Origin: an uncultured Sphingomonadales bacterium
GTDB lineage: Bacteria > Pseudomonadota > Alphaproteobacteria > Sphingomonadales > Sphingomonadaceae
Direction: 5' to 3'
Assembly (NCBI GenBank): GCA_937898525.1
Contig: CALCBC010000005.1
Location: 1 to 56,528 of the forward strand
DNA length: 56,528 bases
Within the stretch, counting starts at the first letter, position 1. The number at the start of each line of letters is the position of its first letter. Of this stretch, positions 8,635-19,010 are shown in pieces. A program made the position numbers and the translations under genes. The notes under the pieces are model-generated. The model ran no database searches. It was not told the origin of the DNA and was given only the letters and a program-made list of their open reading frames with translations.

Positions 8635-9048
8635 CTAGCGGTCCACGCCCTTGAACTTTCCCCACTGCCGCGCGGCGGTGTAGCCGAGGTAGCCGGTTCC
8701 GAAGAGCGCGTAGAGCGGCTCGGGCAGCCCGGCGAGGTAGGCGTTCATCCCGGACGCTATGTCGCGCGCGGCCTCGGGACGGAAGGCCGCGATCAGGCCC
8801 ATCGGCAGGGCCCACAGCAACAGCGCGTACATCACGTAGAGGAAGCTCGGCCGCGCGCGGCTGGTCCACGGATCGGCCGACTGGGCCTCCGCAATGATCG
8901 CGGAAAGCCGGGCGTGGACCGCCTCGAGCTCCTGCGAGCCTTCGAGCTTGATCAGCTCGAGCTTGGCGCGCTCGCGCGCTTCCTTGTCGGGGATCACCTT
9001 GTCGAGGATCGCCGCGATCGGGCCGACGAGCGATTCGATGATGGGCAT
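8635..9048 (-). CDS. GTA-type holin family protein (orphan)
   Basis: A 137-residue protein. An amphipathic, charged helix (about 15-60) precedes a hydrophobic part with two clear spans (about 70-90 and 105-125), including SFLYVMYALLLWALPMGLI. This is the layout of the gene-transfer-agent holin family (GTA_holin_3TM), whose members permeabilise the inner membrane at the end of particle production. No GTA structural gene is nearby. Its upstream region carries a palindrome and a 10-base element shared only with the DUF6456 gene at 15145. A GGGAGTA-like site precedes the ATG. Function is by family. Confidence 0.78.
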   Translation of the reverse strand: MPIIESLVGPIAAILDKVIPDKEARERAKLELIKLEGSQELEAVHARLSAIIAEAQSADPWTSRARPSFLYVMYALLLWALPMGLIAAFRPEAARDIASGMNAYLAGLPEPLYALFGTGYLGYTAARQWGKFKGVDR

Positions 9049-9084
9049 GACGTACTCCCTTGGCTAACGAGTCGCGCCATCATG

Positions 9085-9109
9085 AACCGGTACGGTTCGT
9101 GTAGGAAAG
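9085..9109 (-). promoter_or_regulatory. Palindromic operator and conserved element upstream of the holin
   Basis: On the minus strand CTTTCCTACA occupies 9109-9100, ending 51 bases before the holin ATG. It is followed by the palindrome AACCG-GTA-CGGTT (9085-9097, extended to GAAC/GTTC at 9084-9098). The same 10-mer and a palindrome of the same form occur before the DUF6456 gene (15066-15094), with the 10-mer 50 bases before its ATG. The pair is the basis for proposing a shared regulator. Confidence 0.5.
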
Positions 9110-9131
9110 CACCTTTTGCCGAGTCGGTGCC

Positions 9132-10013
9132 TCAGGCCGTGCGCTTGACCGGCGGAAGCCGCGTTCGCAGCGCGACCAGCACGCCCGAGCCGGCGACGAT
9201 CGCCATGCCGAGCAGCGCCTGTGGGTCGGGCAGGTGGCCGAACACCAGCCAGCCGAGCAGCCCGGCCCAGACGAGCTGGATGTAGTTGAGCGGCGCGATC
9301 AGCGAGGCGGGCGCATGGCGGAAGGCGGCGGTGAACATGAAGTGGCCGACTCCCCCGAACAGTCCGAGGCTGGCGAACATCGCGGCCTCGAGCAGGCTCG
9401 GTGCGCGGTCCTCGATGAACCACGGCATGGCGAGACCGTAGAGGATCGAACCGGCGAGGGCGGCGTAGAACAGCAGCGCGAAGGTGGTCTCGCTCGCCGC
9501 GAGCACGCGCGAGAGCAGCTGGTAGCCGAGGTTGAGCAGCACCGCGCCGAGCACGAAGATCGCACCGCTGCTGACGATGTCGGTCCCCGGGCGGACGATC
9601 AGCATCACGCCGACGAAGCCGCCGACAGTCGCCACCCAGCCGATCCAGCCGACCCGCTCGCCGAGCAGCCGCCCGGCGACCGCCACCAGCAGGATCGGCG
9701 AGAGGAAGGTGATCGCAGTCATCTCGGCGACCGGCATCCGCTCGAGGCCGAAGCCGATCAGCAGCGAGGCGAGTGCGAGGCACAGGCCGCGCACCCAGAC
9801 CAGCCCGGTGCGCCGCGTGCGGATCATCTGCCGCCCGTGCGTCGGACCGAGGAAGGCGACCATCAGCAGCAGGTTGCCGAGATAGCGAACGCCCACGATC
9901 AGCGGGACCGCGTGCGTCTGCGTCAGGTACTTGGTGGTCGTGTCGAGGCACGCGAACATCGCGAGCGCGGCGATGCACAGAATCGCACCGCGGACGGGAT
10001 GATGGTCGGGCAT
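9132..10013 (-). CDS. EamA/DMT-family transporter
   Basis: A 293-residue membrane protein with about ten hydrophobic segments in two homologous halves, as in the drug/metabolite transporter superfamily. Conserved features include the start GAILCIAALAMFACLDTTTKYL and the ERMPVAEMTAITFLSPILL segment of the first repeat. The ATG at 10013 directly precedes the first repeat; the extension to 10124 would run into the tRNA-Pro gene and is rejected. Substrate is unknown; family members export amino acids, nucleobases or other metabolites. Confidence 0.85.
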   Translation of the reverse strand: MPDHHPVRGAILCIAALAMFACLDTTTKYLTQTHAVPLIVGVRYLGNLLLMVAFLGPTHGRQMIRTRRTGLVWVRGLCLALASLLIGFGLERMPVAEMTAITFLSPILLVAVAGRLLGERVGWIGWVATVGGFVGVMLIVRPGTDIVSSGAIFVLGAVLLNLGYQLLSRVLAASETTFALLFYAALAGSILYGLAMPWFIEDRAPSLLEAAMFASLGLFGGVGHFMFTAAFRHAPASLIAPLNYIQLVWAGLLGWLVFGHLPDPQALLGMAIVAGSGVLVALRTRLPPVKRTA

Positions 10014-10085
10014 CGGACCTCTCGCTGGCCCGGAATCAACGACCGGCCCTGGTGAACGGGTCCGCTGGTCGGGGAAGAATACCAC

Positions 10086-10162
10086 TGGTCGGGACGACTG
10101 GATTCGAACCAGCGACCCCCACACCCCCAGTGTGATGCGCTACCAGGCTGCGCTACGTCCCG
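10086..10162 (-). tRNA. tRNA-Pro (anticodon GGG)
   Basis: The minus-strand gene has acceptor CGGGACG paired with CGTCCCG, D-arm, anticodon arm TCACA-CTGGGGG-TGTGG giving anticodon GGG, T-arm CTGG-TTCGAAT-CCAG and an encoded CCA at 10086-10088. Seventy-seven bases including CCA. Confidence 0.95.
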
Positions 10163-10356
10163 ATCCAGTGGAGGCGCGCCTATAGGCAAGCCACCCCGGC
10201 AACGCAAGCGGATGGCGGCGGTTCCGGCCGACGGAGCGATTTGCAAGGCTCCGGCATTGCTGCTAGCGCGGCGCGTCATCGGGGAGGATCAGGTTGCAAT
10301 GGGGGCTCCCCCGCCCGATATCCCCGCCGTCCTGCCGATCGGATAAGGCCACAACG

Positions 10357-10677
10357 ATGCTCGAATTCCTTGCCGCCGGAACCGCTGCCTCAGCGCCTCC
10401 GGGATGGCTTCAGTTCCTGCCGATCATCGGCATGGTCGCAATCTTCTGGTTCCTCATCATCCGTCCGCAGATGCGCCAGCAGAAGGCCCATCGCGAGAAG
10501 ATCGCCGCGGTCAAGAAGGGTGACCAGGTGGTCACGGCCGGGGGCGTGGTCGGCAAGGTCACCAAGGTCGACGAGCAGTACGCCGAGATCGAGATTGCCC
10601 AGGGTGTACGGGTGAAGGCGGTCAAGGCGACCATCGGCGACATCATTGCTCCCGGCGGCAAGCCGGCCAACGACTGA
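10357..10677 (+). CDS. yajC: Preprotein translocase subunit YajC
   Basis: A 106-residue protein with one N-terminal span (about 20-40: FLPIIGMVAIFWFLIIRPQ) and the YajC signature RPQMRQQKAHREKIAAVKKGDQ continuing into a beta domain (VVTAGGVVGKVTKV). It associates with SecDF at the inner membrane. Twelve bases separate it from secD, so yajC-secD-secF form an operon. The ATG at 10357 begins the conserved protein; a longer frame from 10294 adds only unrelated sequence. Confidence 0.97.
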   Translation: MLEFLAAGTAASAPPGWLQFLPIIGMVAIFWFLIIRPQMRQQKAHREKIAAVKKGDQVVTAGGVVGKVTKVDEQYAEIEIAQGVRVKAVKATIGDIIAPGGKPAND

Positions 10678-10689
10678 CGCTCACCGACA

Positions 10690-12300
10690 ATGCTCGACTT
10701 CCCCCCTTGGAAGCGCCTCTGGCTATGGGGCGTCTCGCTGTTCTTCGCGCTTGCCGCCATCCCCTCGCTGGTGACGCTGGCGGGCCTGACCTGGCCTTCG
10801 GTGCTGCCGCAACCGATGATCAACCTCGGCCTCGACCTCGCCGGCGGTAGCCACCTGATGCTCGAAGCCGACCCGCGCCAGGTGGCGCGCCAGCGGCTCG
10901 AGACGATGGAGGAATCGGTCCGCACCGCGCTGCGCGACGCCGAGCCGCGCATCCGCGTCGGCGACTTTTCCACGGCAGGCGGCCGGCTGTCCTTCATGCT
11001 CGAGGATCCGAGCCAGGTCGATGCGGCGCGCGACGTGATCGAGCCGCTGACTACCGGTGCCGGGCTGACCGGGCAGCGCGACTGGACGATCCAGGTCGTC
11101 GACGGCAACCGCTTCATCCTCACCCAGACCAGGGCCGGCCTCGACCTCGCGGTAGAGAACGCGATGGAAGCCGCGACCGAGGTCGTGCGCAAGCGCATCG
11201 ACGCGATGGGCACGCGCGAGCCGACGATCATCCGCGAAGGCCCCGAGAGAATCGTCGTCGACGTTCCCGGGCTCAAGGATCCGCAGGCGCTCAAGGACCT
11301 GCTCGGGCAGACGGCCGAGCTCGAGTTCAAGCTCGTCGACCAGTCGGCGCTGCCGTCCGATGTCGCCCAGGGCATCGCCCCGCCGGGAAGCGAGATCGTG
11401 CCGGGCGCGCCCGGCAGCGACTACGAGGGCACGCAGATCGCCGTCCGCCGGCTTGGCGGCATCCGCGGCGATTCGCTGGTTCGCGCGCAGCAGACCTACG
11501 ACCCGCAGACCAACGAGCCCGTGGTCAGCATCACGTTCGATCCGCAAGGCGGCGCGCGCTTCGCGCGCCTGACGAGCGAGAACGTCGGCAAGCCGTTCGC
11601 GATCATCCTCGACGGCCAGGTGATCTCCGCGCCGAACATCAATGAGCCGATCATCGGCGGCTCCGCGCAGATCTCGGGCAATTTCACGGCCGAGACGGCC
11701 AACCAGCTGGCGATTGCGCTGCGCTCGGGCGCGCTGCCGGTCGACCTCACCGTGGTCGAGGAAAGCTCGATCAGCGCCGAGCTCGGCGCGGACTCGATCG
11801 AGAAGGGCGCGATCGCGATAATCGTCGGGCTCGTCGCGCTCGTGCTGTTCATGATCCTGACCTACGGCCGCTTCGGGCTCTACACGATCGCCGCGCTGGT
11901 GCTGAACCTGTTCATGATCCTCGGCGTGCTTGCCCTGCTCGGTCCGCTCGCAGCGCTGACGCTGCCCGGCATCGCCGGCCTCGTGCTGACGCTCGGCACC
12001 GCGGTCGACGCCAACGTGCTGATCAACGAGCGCATCCGCGAAGAGCGCGCCAGGGGCCGCCGCGTGGTCGCGGCGGTCGAGGCGGGCTACAAGGAATCGT
12101 CGAGCGCGATCTTCGACGCGAACATCACCAACGTGATCGCCGCGCTGATCATGTTCGTGTTCGGTACCGGTCCGGTGCGCGGCTTCGCGGTGGTGCTGAC
12201 TATCGGCATCGTCACCTCGGTGTTCACCGCGGTGACCATGACCCGGATGTGGGTCGCCGGCTGGCTGCGCCGCAAGCGCCCCGCGGACATCGTGCTCTAG
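10690..12300 (+). CDS. secD: Protein translocase subunit SecD
   Basis: A 536-residue protein with an N-terminal span (about 10-30), the periplasmic P1 domain starting at INLGLDLAGGSHLMLE, and a C-terminal bundle of five spans (about 370-520) with VGLVALVLFMILTYGRFGL, GTAVDANVLINERIREE and FGTGPVRGFAV. With SecF it uses the proton gradient to pull secreted proteins through SecYEG on the periplasmic side. Length is normal for alphaproteobacteria. Ten bases before secF. Confidence 0.98.
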   Translation: MLDFPPWKRLWLWGVSLFFALAAIPSLVTLAGLTWPSVLPQPMINLGLDLAGGSHLMLEADPRQVARQRLETMEESVRTALRDAEPRIRVGDFSTAGGRLSFMLEDPSQVDAARDVIEPLTTGAGLTGQRDWTIQVVDGNRFILTQTRAGLDLAVENAMEAATEVVRKRIDAMGTREPTIIREGPERIVVDVPGLKDPQALKDLLGQTAELEFKLVDQSALPSDVAQGIAPPGSEIVPGAPGSDYEGTQIAVRRLGGIRGDSLVRAQQTYDPQTNEPVVSITFDPQGGARFARLTSENVGKPFAIILDGQVISAPNINEPIIGGSAQISGNFTAETANQLAIALRSGALPVDLTVVEESSISAELGADSIEKGAIAIIVGLVALVLFMILTYGRFGLYTIAALVLNLFMILGVLALLGPLAALTLPGIAGLVLTLGTAVDANVLINERIREERARGRRVVAAVEAGYKESSSAIFDANITNVIAALIMFVFGTGPVRGFAVVLTIGIVTSVFTAVTMTRMWVAGWLRRKRPADIVL

Positions 12301-12309
12301 GATCGGGTC

Positions 12310-13278
12310 ATGAAACTCCTCAAGCTCATCCCCGACAACACCAACATCAAGTTCCTGCGCTGGCGGGTGCCATTCTACGGCGTCAGCATCCTGCTGATGA
12401 TTGCCAGCATCGTGCTGGTGTTCACGCAGGGGCTCAATCTCGGCGTCGACTTCGTCGGCGGGCAGACCATTCGCATCACCTTTGCCGAAGAGGTCGCGCC
12501 GGTCGCCGAAGCACGTCAGGAGATCGATGCGCTGGGTTACGGCGAGCCGATCATCCAGCAGATCGGCCAGCCGAACCAGATCTCCGTGCGCATGAAACTG
12601 CCCGACGAGAGCGATTCCGCGCTGTCCGACCGGATGGTGCGCGACATCCGTGAGACGCTCGAGGCCAACCACCCGGGGGTCGAAATCGGCTCGGCGCGCT
12701 CCGTCTCGGGCAAGGTTTCGAACGAGCTCTTCCGGACCGGCATGATCGCGCTCGCGCTCGCGATGCTCGGGATCTCGATCTACATCTGGGTGCGTTTCGA
12801 GTGGCAGTTCGGCGTTGGTGCGCTGTTCGCGCTGGCGCACGACGTGACACTGACGATCGGCCTGTTCGCGCTGACGCAGATGGAGTTCGACCTCAACATC
12901 GTCGCGGCGATCCTGACCCTGATCGGCTACTCGCTCAACGACAACATCGTGATCTACGACCGCGTGCGCGAGAACCTGACCAAGTACCGCAAGATGCCGC
13001 TTCCCGAACTGCTCGACCTGTCGGTCAACGAGACCTTGTCGCGCACGGTGGTCACCTCGACGTCGACCATCATCACCCTCGCCGCGCTGCTGCTGCTCGG
13101 CCCCGACGTGATCTTCGGGTTCACCGCGGCGATCATCTTCGGCATCTTCGTCGGCACCTACAGCTCGATCTTCATGGCGACGCCGATCCTGATCTGGCTC
13201 GGGGTGACTTCGGACAGCTTCATTCCGGCCGAGAGCCGCGCCGACGCGCAGGAACGGCGGGTGAAGGGGCAGGCCTAG
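12310..13278 (+). CDS. secF: Protein translocase subunit SecF
   Basis: A 322-residue protein with an N-terminal span (about 20-40), the periplasmic GLNLGVDFVGGQTIRI motif (about 45-60) and five C-terminal spans, including YSLNDNIVIYDRVRENL and TRTVVTSTSTIITLAALLLLG-type segments. It is the partner of SecD. It is the last gene of the operon; the following gene is convergent, with 16 bases between the two stop codons. Confidence 0.98.
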   Translation: MKLLKLIPDNTNIKFLRWRVPFYGVSILLMIASIVLVFTQGLNLGVDFVGGQTIRITFAEEVAPVAEARQEIDALGYGEPIIQQIGQPNQISVRMKLPDESDSALSDRMVRDIRETLEANHPGVEIGSARSVSGKVSNELFRTGMIALALAMLGISIYIWVRFEWQFGVGALFALAHDVTLTIGLFALTQMEFDLNIVAAILTLIGYSLNDNIVIYDRVRENLTKYRKMPLPELLDLSVNETLSRTVVTSTSTIITLAALLLLGPDVIFGFTAAIIFGIFVGTYSSIFMATPILIWLGVTSDSFIPAESRADAQERRVKGQA

Positions 13279-13294
13279 CGACGAAGGCGGGAGC

Positions 13295-14479
13295 CTACTC
13301 CCGTCCCGACAGCCTTGCGTAGTAGTCGGCCAGCGCGGCTGCGTTCGCTTCCCAGCTGAAGCGAACGGCGCATTGCGCGACTGCCTCGCGCGCGGGCGGG
13401 GCGGCGAGCAGTTCGCGCACGGCGGCGGCGATGGCGCTGGCATCGCGCTCGACGATGCGGCCGGCCTCGGGCCTCGTCACCACCTCGCGCGCGCCGCCGG
13501 CATCGGTGATCACCAGCGGGCAGCCGCAGGCGAGCGCCTCGACCCAGGCATTGGCGAGTCCTTCGCTTTCCGACGGCAGGACCAGCGCGTCGGCCGCCGA
13601 AAGCACGACCGGCAGCAGGGCGTGGTCGAGCGAACCGAGGAAGTGCACGCGCCCATCGAGACCGGCCTCGCGCACCAGCGCCTCGAGCGCTGCGCGGTCC
13701 GGACCGGTGCCGGCGATCGCGAGGTGCGCCGAGGGCAGGCGCGCCAGCGCGCGGATCGCGTACTGCTGGCCCTTGCGCGGGATCAGCGCCCCGACGGTGG
13801 CCAGCAGCGGCGCGCGCCGGGGCAGCGCGATGCCGAACCGCTCCTCCAGCCGGGCACGGCTTTCCTGCCGGTCGAGCGGGCGGAACAGCGCGTGGTCGAG
13901 CCCGGTGTAATGCACCGTGATCTTGCCGCGCGGCAGGCCGATCGCAGCCATGTCGGCAGCCAGCGCCTCGCTCACCGCGAGCAGGCCGGCCGCCTGCGTC
14001 GCGGCTCGCTTCATCGCCCGCAACGCGTAGGCCTTGCGGCCCCACAGCGAGATGTCGGCGCCGCGCGCCTTGATCGACAGGGGCAGGCCGAGTTCGCGCG
14101 CGATGCGCGCGGCGGCGGGGCCGTCGGGATAGAAGAACTGCGCGTCGACGAGGTCGAACGGCGCCAGCGCGTGAAGCCGTCTGGCGAGCGGCAGCACGCC
14201 GCGCACGATCATCCGCGGATTGATCGGCCCGCCGACGGCCGGAACCAGCGTGAAGCGCGGACGGTGCACGGTGACGCCGCCTTCCACCCCGGTCACGGCC
14301 GCCGCGAGCAGCGGCCTGTAGCGCCCCACGGCCACCGGCGGCACGCCGATCGGGTTGATCACCGTGACGTCCCAGTCGCCGCGCGCCGACAGAGCCTCCA
14401 TCTGCCGCGCGACGAACACCCCGAAGCGCGGCAGGTGCGCGTTCGGATAAAGCGTGGCGATCGACAGGACTCGCTTCAC
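13295..14479 (-). CDS. GT4-type glycosyltransferase
   Basis: A 394-residue cytosolic protein with two Rossmann-like halves. The N-terminus VLSIATLYPNAHLPRFGVF and the C-terminal ESEGLANAWVEALACG (the E-x7-E motif of retaining GT4 enzymes) place it in the glycosyltransferase 4 family. GALIPRKGQQYAIRAL is a typical donor-binding segment. A GTG start at 14479 overlaps the stop of the upstream regulator by four bases (GTGA), indicating coupled translation. Acceptor is unknown; an envelope or exported polysaccharide is likely. Confidence 0.87.
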   Translation of the reverse strand: MKRVLSIATLYPNAHLPRFGVFVARQMEALSARGDWDVTVINPIGVPPVAVGRYRPLLAAAVTGVEGGVTVHRPRFTLVPAVGGPINPRMIVRGVLPLARRLHALAPFDLVDAQFFYPDGPAAARIARELGLPLSIKARGADISLWGRKAYALRAMKRAATQAAGLLAVSEALAADMAAIGLPRGKITVHYTGLDHALFRPLDRQESRARLEERFGIALPRRAPLLATVGALIPRKGQQYAIRALARLPSAHLAIAGTGPDRAALEALVREAGLDGRVHFLGSLDHALLPVVLSAADALVLPSESEGLANAWVEALACGCPLVITDAGGAREVVTRPEAGRIVERDASAIAAAVRELLAAPPAREAVAQCAVRFSWEANAAALADYYARLSGRE

Positions 14480-15048
14480 AGCTTGCGGACCAGCATCTCC
14501 GCAACCGCCAGCCACGGCGGGTTGTCGACCACGATCTGGCGCTGCCCGATCCCCGGCGGCAGCACGCCGACGAGCTTGCCCTGGCGGTCGATCAGTCGCC
14601 CGAATGCGAATCGCCCGCCGGAGCGCGGCACGAGCACGTCGCGGTTGATCAGCCGGGGCGCTTCCTCGGGCGGGTACTGGCGCAGCCAAAGCTGGTCGCC
14701 GCTGCGGTACTCGCCCTGCGGCGCGTCGATCGCGAGGCACAGCAGCGGACCGTCACCGCCGAGATCGACCGGCAGGATCGCGTCGCGCGGGGAGGGCAAC
14801 GCCTCGGGGCCGTTCTCCGTCAGGCGCGCGACGACCTGCGGCTGGGCGTCGGATTCGCCCTTGACCAGCAGCTCGGGATCGACCCCGAGCGCGGCGGCGA
14901 TGCGGTTCATCCACGCGAGCGAGAGGTTGCGCATCCCGGTTTCGAGCCGGCCGATGGTCTGCGCGGTAGTCGGCGGGTCGCAGGCCGCGGCGACCTCGGC
15001 CAGCGTCATGCCCTTCTGCCTGCGGATGTCGCGGATGCGGTTGATCAC
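14476..15048 (-). CDS. XRE-family regulator with a CI/LexA-like C-terminal domain
   Basis: A 190-residue protein. Residues 1-60 are a helix-turn-helix (IRDIRRQKGMTLAEVAAACD, then TIGRLETGMRNLSLAWMNRIAAALGV). Residues about 85-190 resemble the beta-fold of CI/LexA-type S24 proteins (YRSGDQLWLRQY, then RFAFGRLIDRQG and DNPPWLAVAEMLVRKL), but I see no convincing Ser-Lys dyad, so self-cleavage is doubtful. A GTG at 15048 is the only start that precedes the HTH without running through the intergenic region. It is divergent from a DUF6456 gene and overlaps the glycosyltransferase by four bases. A repressor role at the shared palindromes is inference. Confidence 0.8.
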   Translation of the reverse strand: MINRIRDIRRQKGMTLAEVAAACDPPTTAQTIGRLETGMRNLSLAWMNRIAAALGVDPELLVKGESDAQPQVVARLTENGPEALPSPRDAILPVDLGGDGPLLCLAIDAPQGEYRSGDQLWLRQYPPEEAPRLINRDVLVPRSGGRFAFGRLIDRQGKLVGVLPPGIGQRQIVVDNPPWLAVAEMLVRKL

Positions 15049-15065
15049 GGTGCGGGTCCCTCGAT

Positions 15066-15096
15066 AACCGATTTGGTTTTTGCACTTTCCTACAAT
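15066..15096 (+). promoter_or_regulatory. Palindromic operator, shared element and -10-like box before the DUF6456 gene
   Basis: AACCG-ATT-TGGTT (15066-15078) is a near-palindrome of the same length and form as the one at 9085-9097. CTTTCCTACA follows at 15085-15094, and TACAAT (15091-15096) fits a -10 box, with no good -35, as expected for an activator-dependent promoter. The region also holds the promoter of the divergent XRE gene. Confidence 0.5.
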
Positions 15097-15144
15097 CGTT
15101 CCCTTTTGGCAAGCCCTGCCATTACCTCGAAAGGAGCGATTCGC

Positions 15145-15618
15145 ATGCAGCGCAAACTTGTCGAACGCGAGCTGACGCCGGAGGGTCCGCGGCGGCGGGG
15201 CGGGGTGTCGCCAAGGCGGCGAAGCGTCACCGTCAACCTCGCCGAATCGCCGCTTAGCTGGCTTCACGCACATGGCCACCTCGACGAGCGACTGTTCCTC
15301 GCCGGTGAACGCCTGCGCTCCGACTTCGAGCGCGCGCAGATCGTGCCGAGCGTGACGATGCGCTGGGAGCCCGTGCGGCTGCAGCGCCAGCCAGGCGAGC
15401 GCCTCGCCCCGACCGAACGCCAGCTTGCTGCCCGTCGCCGTTTCGATGGCGCGATCGCCGCGGCGGGCAAGGGGCTCGAGGACATCCTGTGGCGCGTGGT
15501 CTGCGCCTGCGAAACGCTGCCCACTGCGGAGAAGGCGCTGTCCTGGCCCGCCCGCAGCGGCAAGCTGGTCCTGAGGATCGCCTTGGACCGGGTGGCGGAC
15601 TTCTACCGGATCGGGTGA
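15145..15618 (+). CDS. DUF6456-domain protein (possible GTA regulator)
   Basis: A 157-residue protein whose second half matches the DUF6456 family: RRRFDGAIAAAGKGLEDILW, VVCACETLPTAEKALSWPARS and GKLVLRIALDRVADFYRIG. The first 45 residues are basic and probably disordered; a helix-turn-helix found in longer family members is not visible. AAGGAG lies 8 bases before the ATG. From memory, DUF6456 occurs in alphaproteobacterial regulators including GafA/GafZ-type activators of gene transfer agents; this should be verified. Its upstream region shares two elements with the orphan GTA-type holin. Confidence 0.75.
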   Translation: MQRKLVERELTPEGPRRRGGVSPRRRSVTVNLAESPLSWLHAHGHLDERLFLAGERLRSDFERAQIVPSVTMRWEPVRLQRQPGERLAPTERQLAARRRFDGAIAAAGKGLEDILWRVVCACETLPTAEKALSWPARSGKLVLRIALDRVADFYRIG

Positions 15619-15731
15619 GGGGCCCGATCGGTCTGGCGCTTTCGGTTCGGTCCGCCCCGGCGGCTGATACATGGCGGTGAGGCGCTGCGGCTGACCCCCG
15701 GGACGCAGGGTGGCGGGCTAGCTAGTTCCTC

Positions 15732-17534
<1,803 letters not shown>

Positions 17535-17674
17535 CGGCTCGCGCATAGGGACGCGGGATTGGAGCCGCAACCCGCCCCGGCGCGCGCCCGTCCGGTGACT
17601 TTCCGCAGGTTGACCGTTTCCCTGACTGTTGCTCCATGCCCTTGGGATCGCATTGAAATGAGGGGAAGATTCGG

Positions 17675-18931
17675 ATGGGTCTTGGTGGCATTGCAAGGCT
17701 GGGGCTGCTCGGTGTGTTGGCGACGACGGGGGGCGGCATTTCGGCCGCCGGGGCACAGGTATCGACCGGCGACGAGACGAGCTGGGTCGTGTGCTCGTTC
17801 AAGGCTAGCGGCGGGGCCGGCACGTACATTGCGCTGCTCGTGACCGAGCCGTTCACGATTCGATCCGCCAAGGCCCGCGATTACGAGGGAGCTTATATCG
17901 GCGGTCTGTTCGACAAGGATGTCGGGATTGCGACGGTAATTCCCGGTTATGAGGAGTTCTACGACTGGGGCAGCCAGCGGTGCGCGGTGTTCGACGAGGC
18001 CGGCGCGCGGGCCGAGTACAGCAGACGGATGAACAGCCCCGACAATGCGATCATCCGCTCGCTCGCATGGCGACCGGCCGCGGAGGCCATCGAGAAGCCC
18101 GAGCCTGCTGCGGCGGAAACACCGGCCCCCGAGGTCGAGAAGAGTGCCGACGATACAGCTCTCGATCGGCAGCCGCGAGACGAGCTTGCCGCCACCACGC
18201 GTGCCGAAGAAGCGGCGCGCGAGGCCGAGCAGCGCGAGGCTGCGGAGCGGGAGCGCCGCGAGGCTGCCGAAAGGGAGCGGCGCGAGGCCGAGGAGCGGAA
18301 GCGGCGCGAGGCGGAGGAGAAGGAGCGCCGCGAGATCGAGGAAACGGCGCGGCTCAACCGCGAGGCCGCCGAGTTCGCGGCTCGGCAGGTGGCCGAGAAC
18401 GAGGCCTCGCGCCGCAGGGCCGAGGAGGCTCGCAAGGCTTACGAGGAGGAACTCGCCCGGCTCGAACGCGAGAACGACGCGTACGAGCGAGCGGTCGAAC
18501 GTAGCCGGCGCGAGCGGGAAGCTGCGAATCGGGCCCAGCAGGAATACTTTGCCGCCCAGCGCCGCCATGCCGCTTGCATTGCGGGTGATCGCAAGGCTTG
18601 CGCCGACATCGAGGCCGGCAAGCCTGCCATGGAAGAAGCAAGCGCGGGCGAAAGCGCGTCCATCGATCCGGACGCGACCCGTTGCGTCTCGCCACCGGTG
18701 GTCAGCGCGGATCCGGCCTTCTCGCGCTCGACGCAGGCGGTCGTCGTCAACGGGTGCGAGGTGCCGGTCGATGTGCGCATCTGCCTGATGCGGAGCGGAG
18801 GCTGGAACTGCGGCGTTGCCTGGAACCTCGCGCCGCAGGCGCGCTGGACGCACACCTCGTTCGAGAGCGATGGGCAAGTGTTCTGGGATGCGCGCGTGTC
18901 GACCTCGAGCCGACCGCTGGCACGACCCTGA
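17675..18931 (+). CDS. Secreted protein with a charged Arg/Glu coiled coil, unknown function
   Basis: A 418-residue protein. A signal peptide (about 1-28) is followed by an N-terminal domain (about 30-120) with TSWVVCSFKASGGAGTYIALL and a GYEEFYDWGSQRCAVF motif. A Pro/Ala linker leads to a long, almost uninterrupted Ala/Glu/Arg helix (about 165-305) built of imperfect ERREAAE-like heptads. The C-terminus (about 325-418) has four Cys (CVSPPVV, NGCEVPVDVRICLMR, WNCGVAW), likely two disulfides. It looks like a periplasmic spacer rod. No family was recognised. It is divergent from the uup gene. Confidence 0.72.
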   Translation: MGLGGIARLGLLGVLATTGGGISAAGAQVSTGDETSWVVCSFKASGGAGTYIALLVTEPFTIRSAKARDYEGAYIGGLFDKDVGIATVIPGYEEFYDWGSQRCAVFDEAGARAEYSRRMNSPDNAIIRSLAWRPAAEAIEKPEPAAAETPAPEVEKSADDTALDRQPRDELAATTRAEEAAREAEQREAAERERREAAERERREAEERKRREAEEKERREIEETARLNREAAEFAARQVAENEASRRRAEEARKAYEEELARLERENDAYERAVERSRREREAANRAQQEYFAAQRRHAACIAGDRKACADIEAGKPAMEEASAGESASIDPDATRCVSPPVVSADPAFSRSTQAVVVNGCEVPVDVRICLMRSGGWNCGVAWNLAPQARWTHTSFESDGQVFWDARVSTSSRPLARP

Positions 18932-19010
18932 GAGGGCGGCGGAACCGAAGCGTTCAGCGGCGCGTAATTCCGGCGCATGCAGCCGGCTGCGCATGATCGG
19001 AGGTTTTCCC

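Noticed and set aside
9084..9098. GAAC...GTTC upstream of the holin as an SOS (LexA) box
   Set aside because: The arms are inverted, 7 bases apart, and do not form the direct GTTC-N7-GTTC repeat; it fits the palindrome class shared with 15066 instead.
10723..13443. A 906-residue open frame antisense to secD and secF
   Set aside because: It is the shadow of two certain genes; composition is Asp/Arg/His-rich with no domain.
18045..18788. Overlapping Arg-rich frames inside the coiled-coil gene
   Set aside because: They arise from the repeated GAG/CGC-rich codons of the heptads in the real frame.
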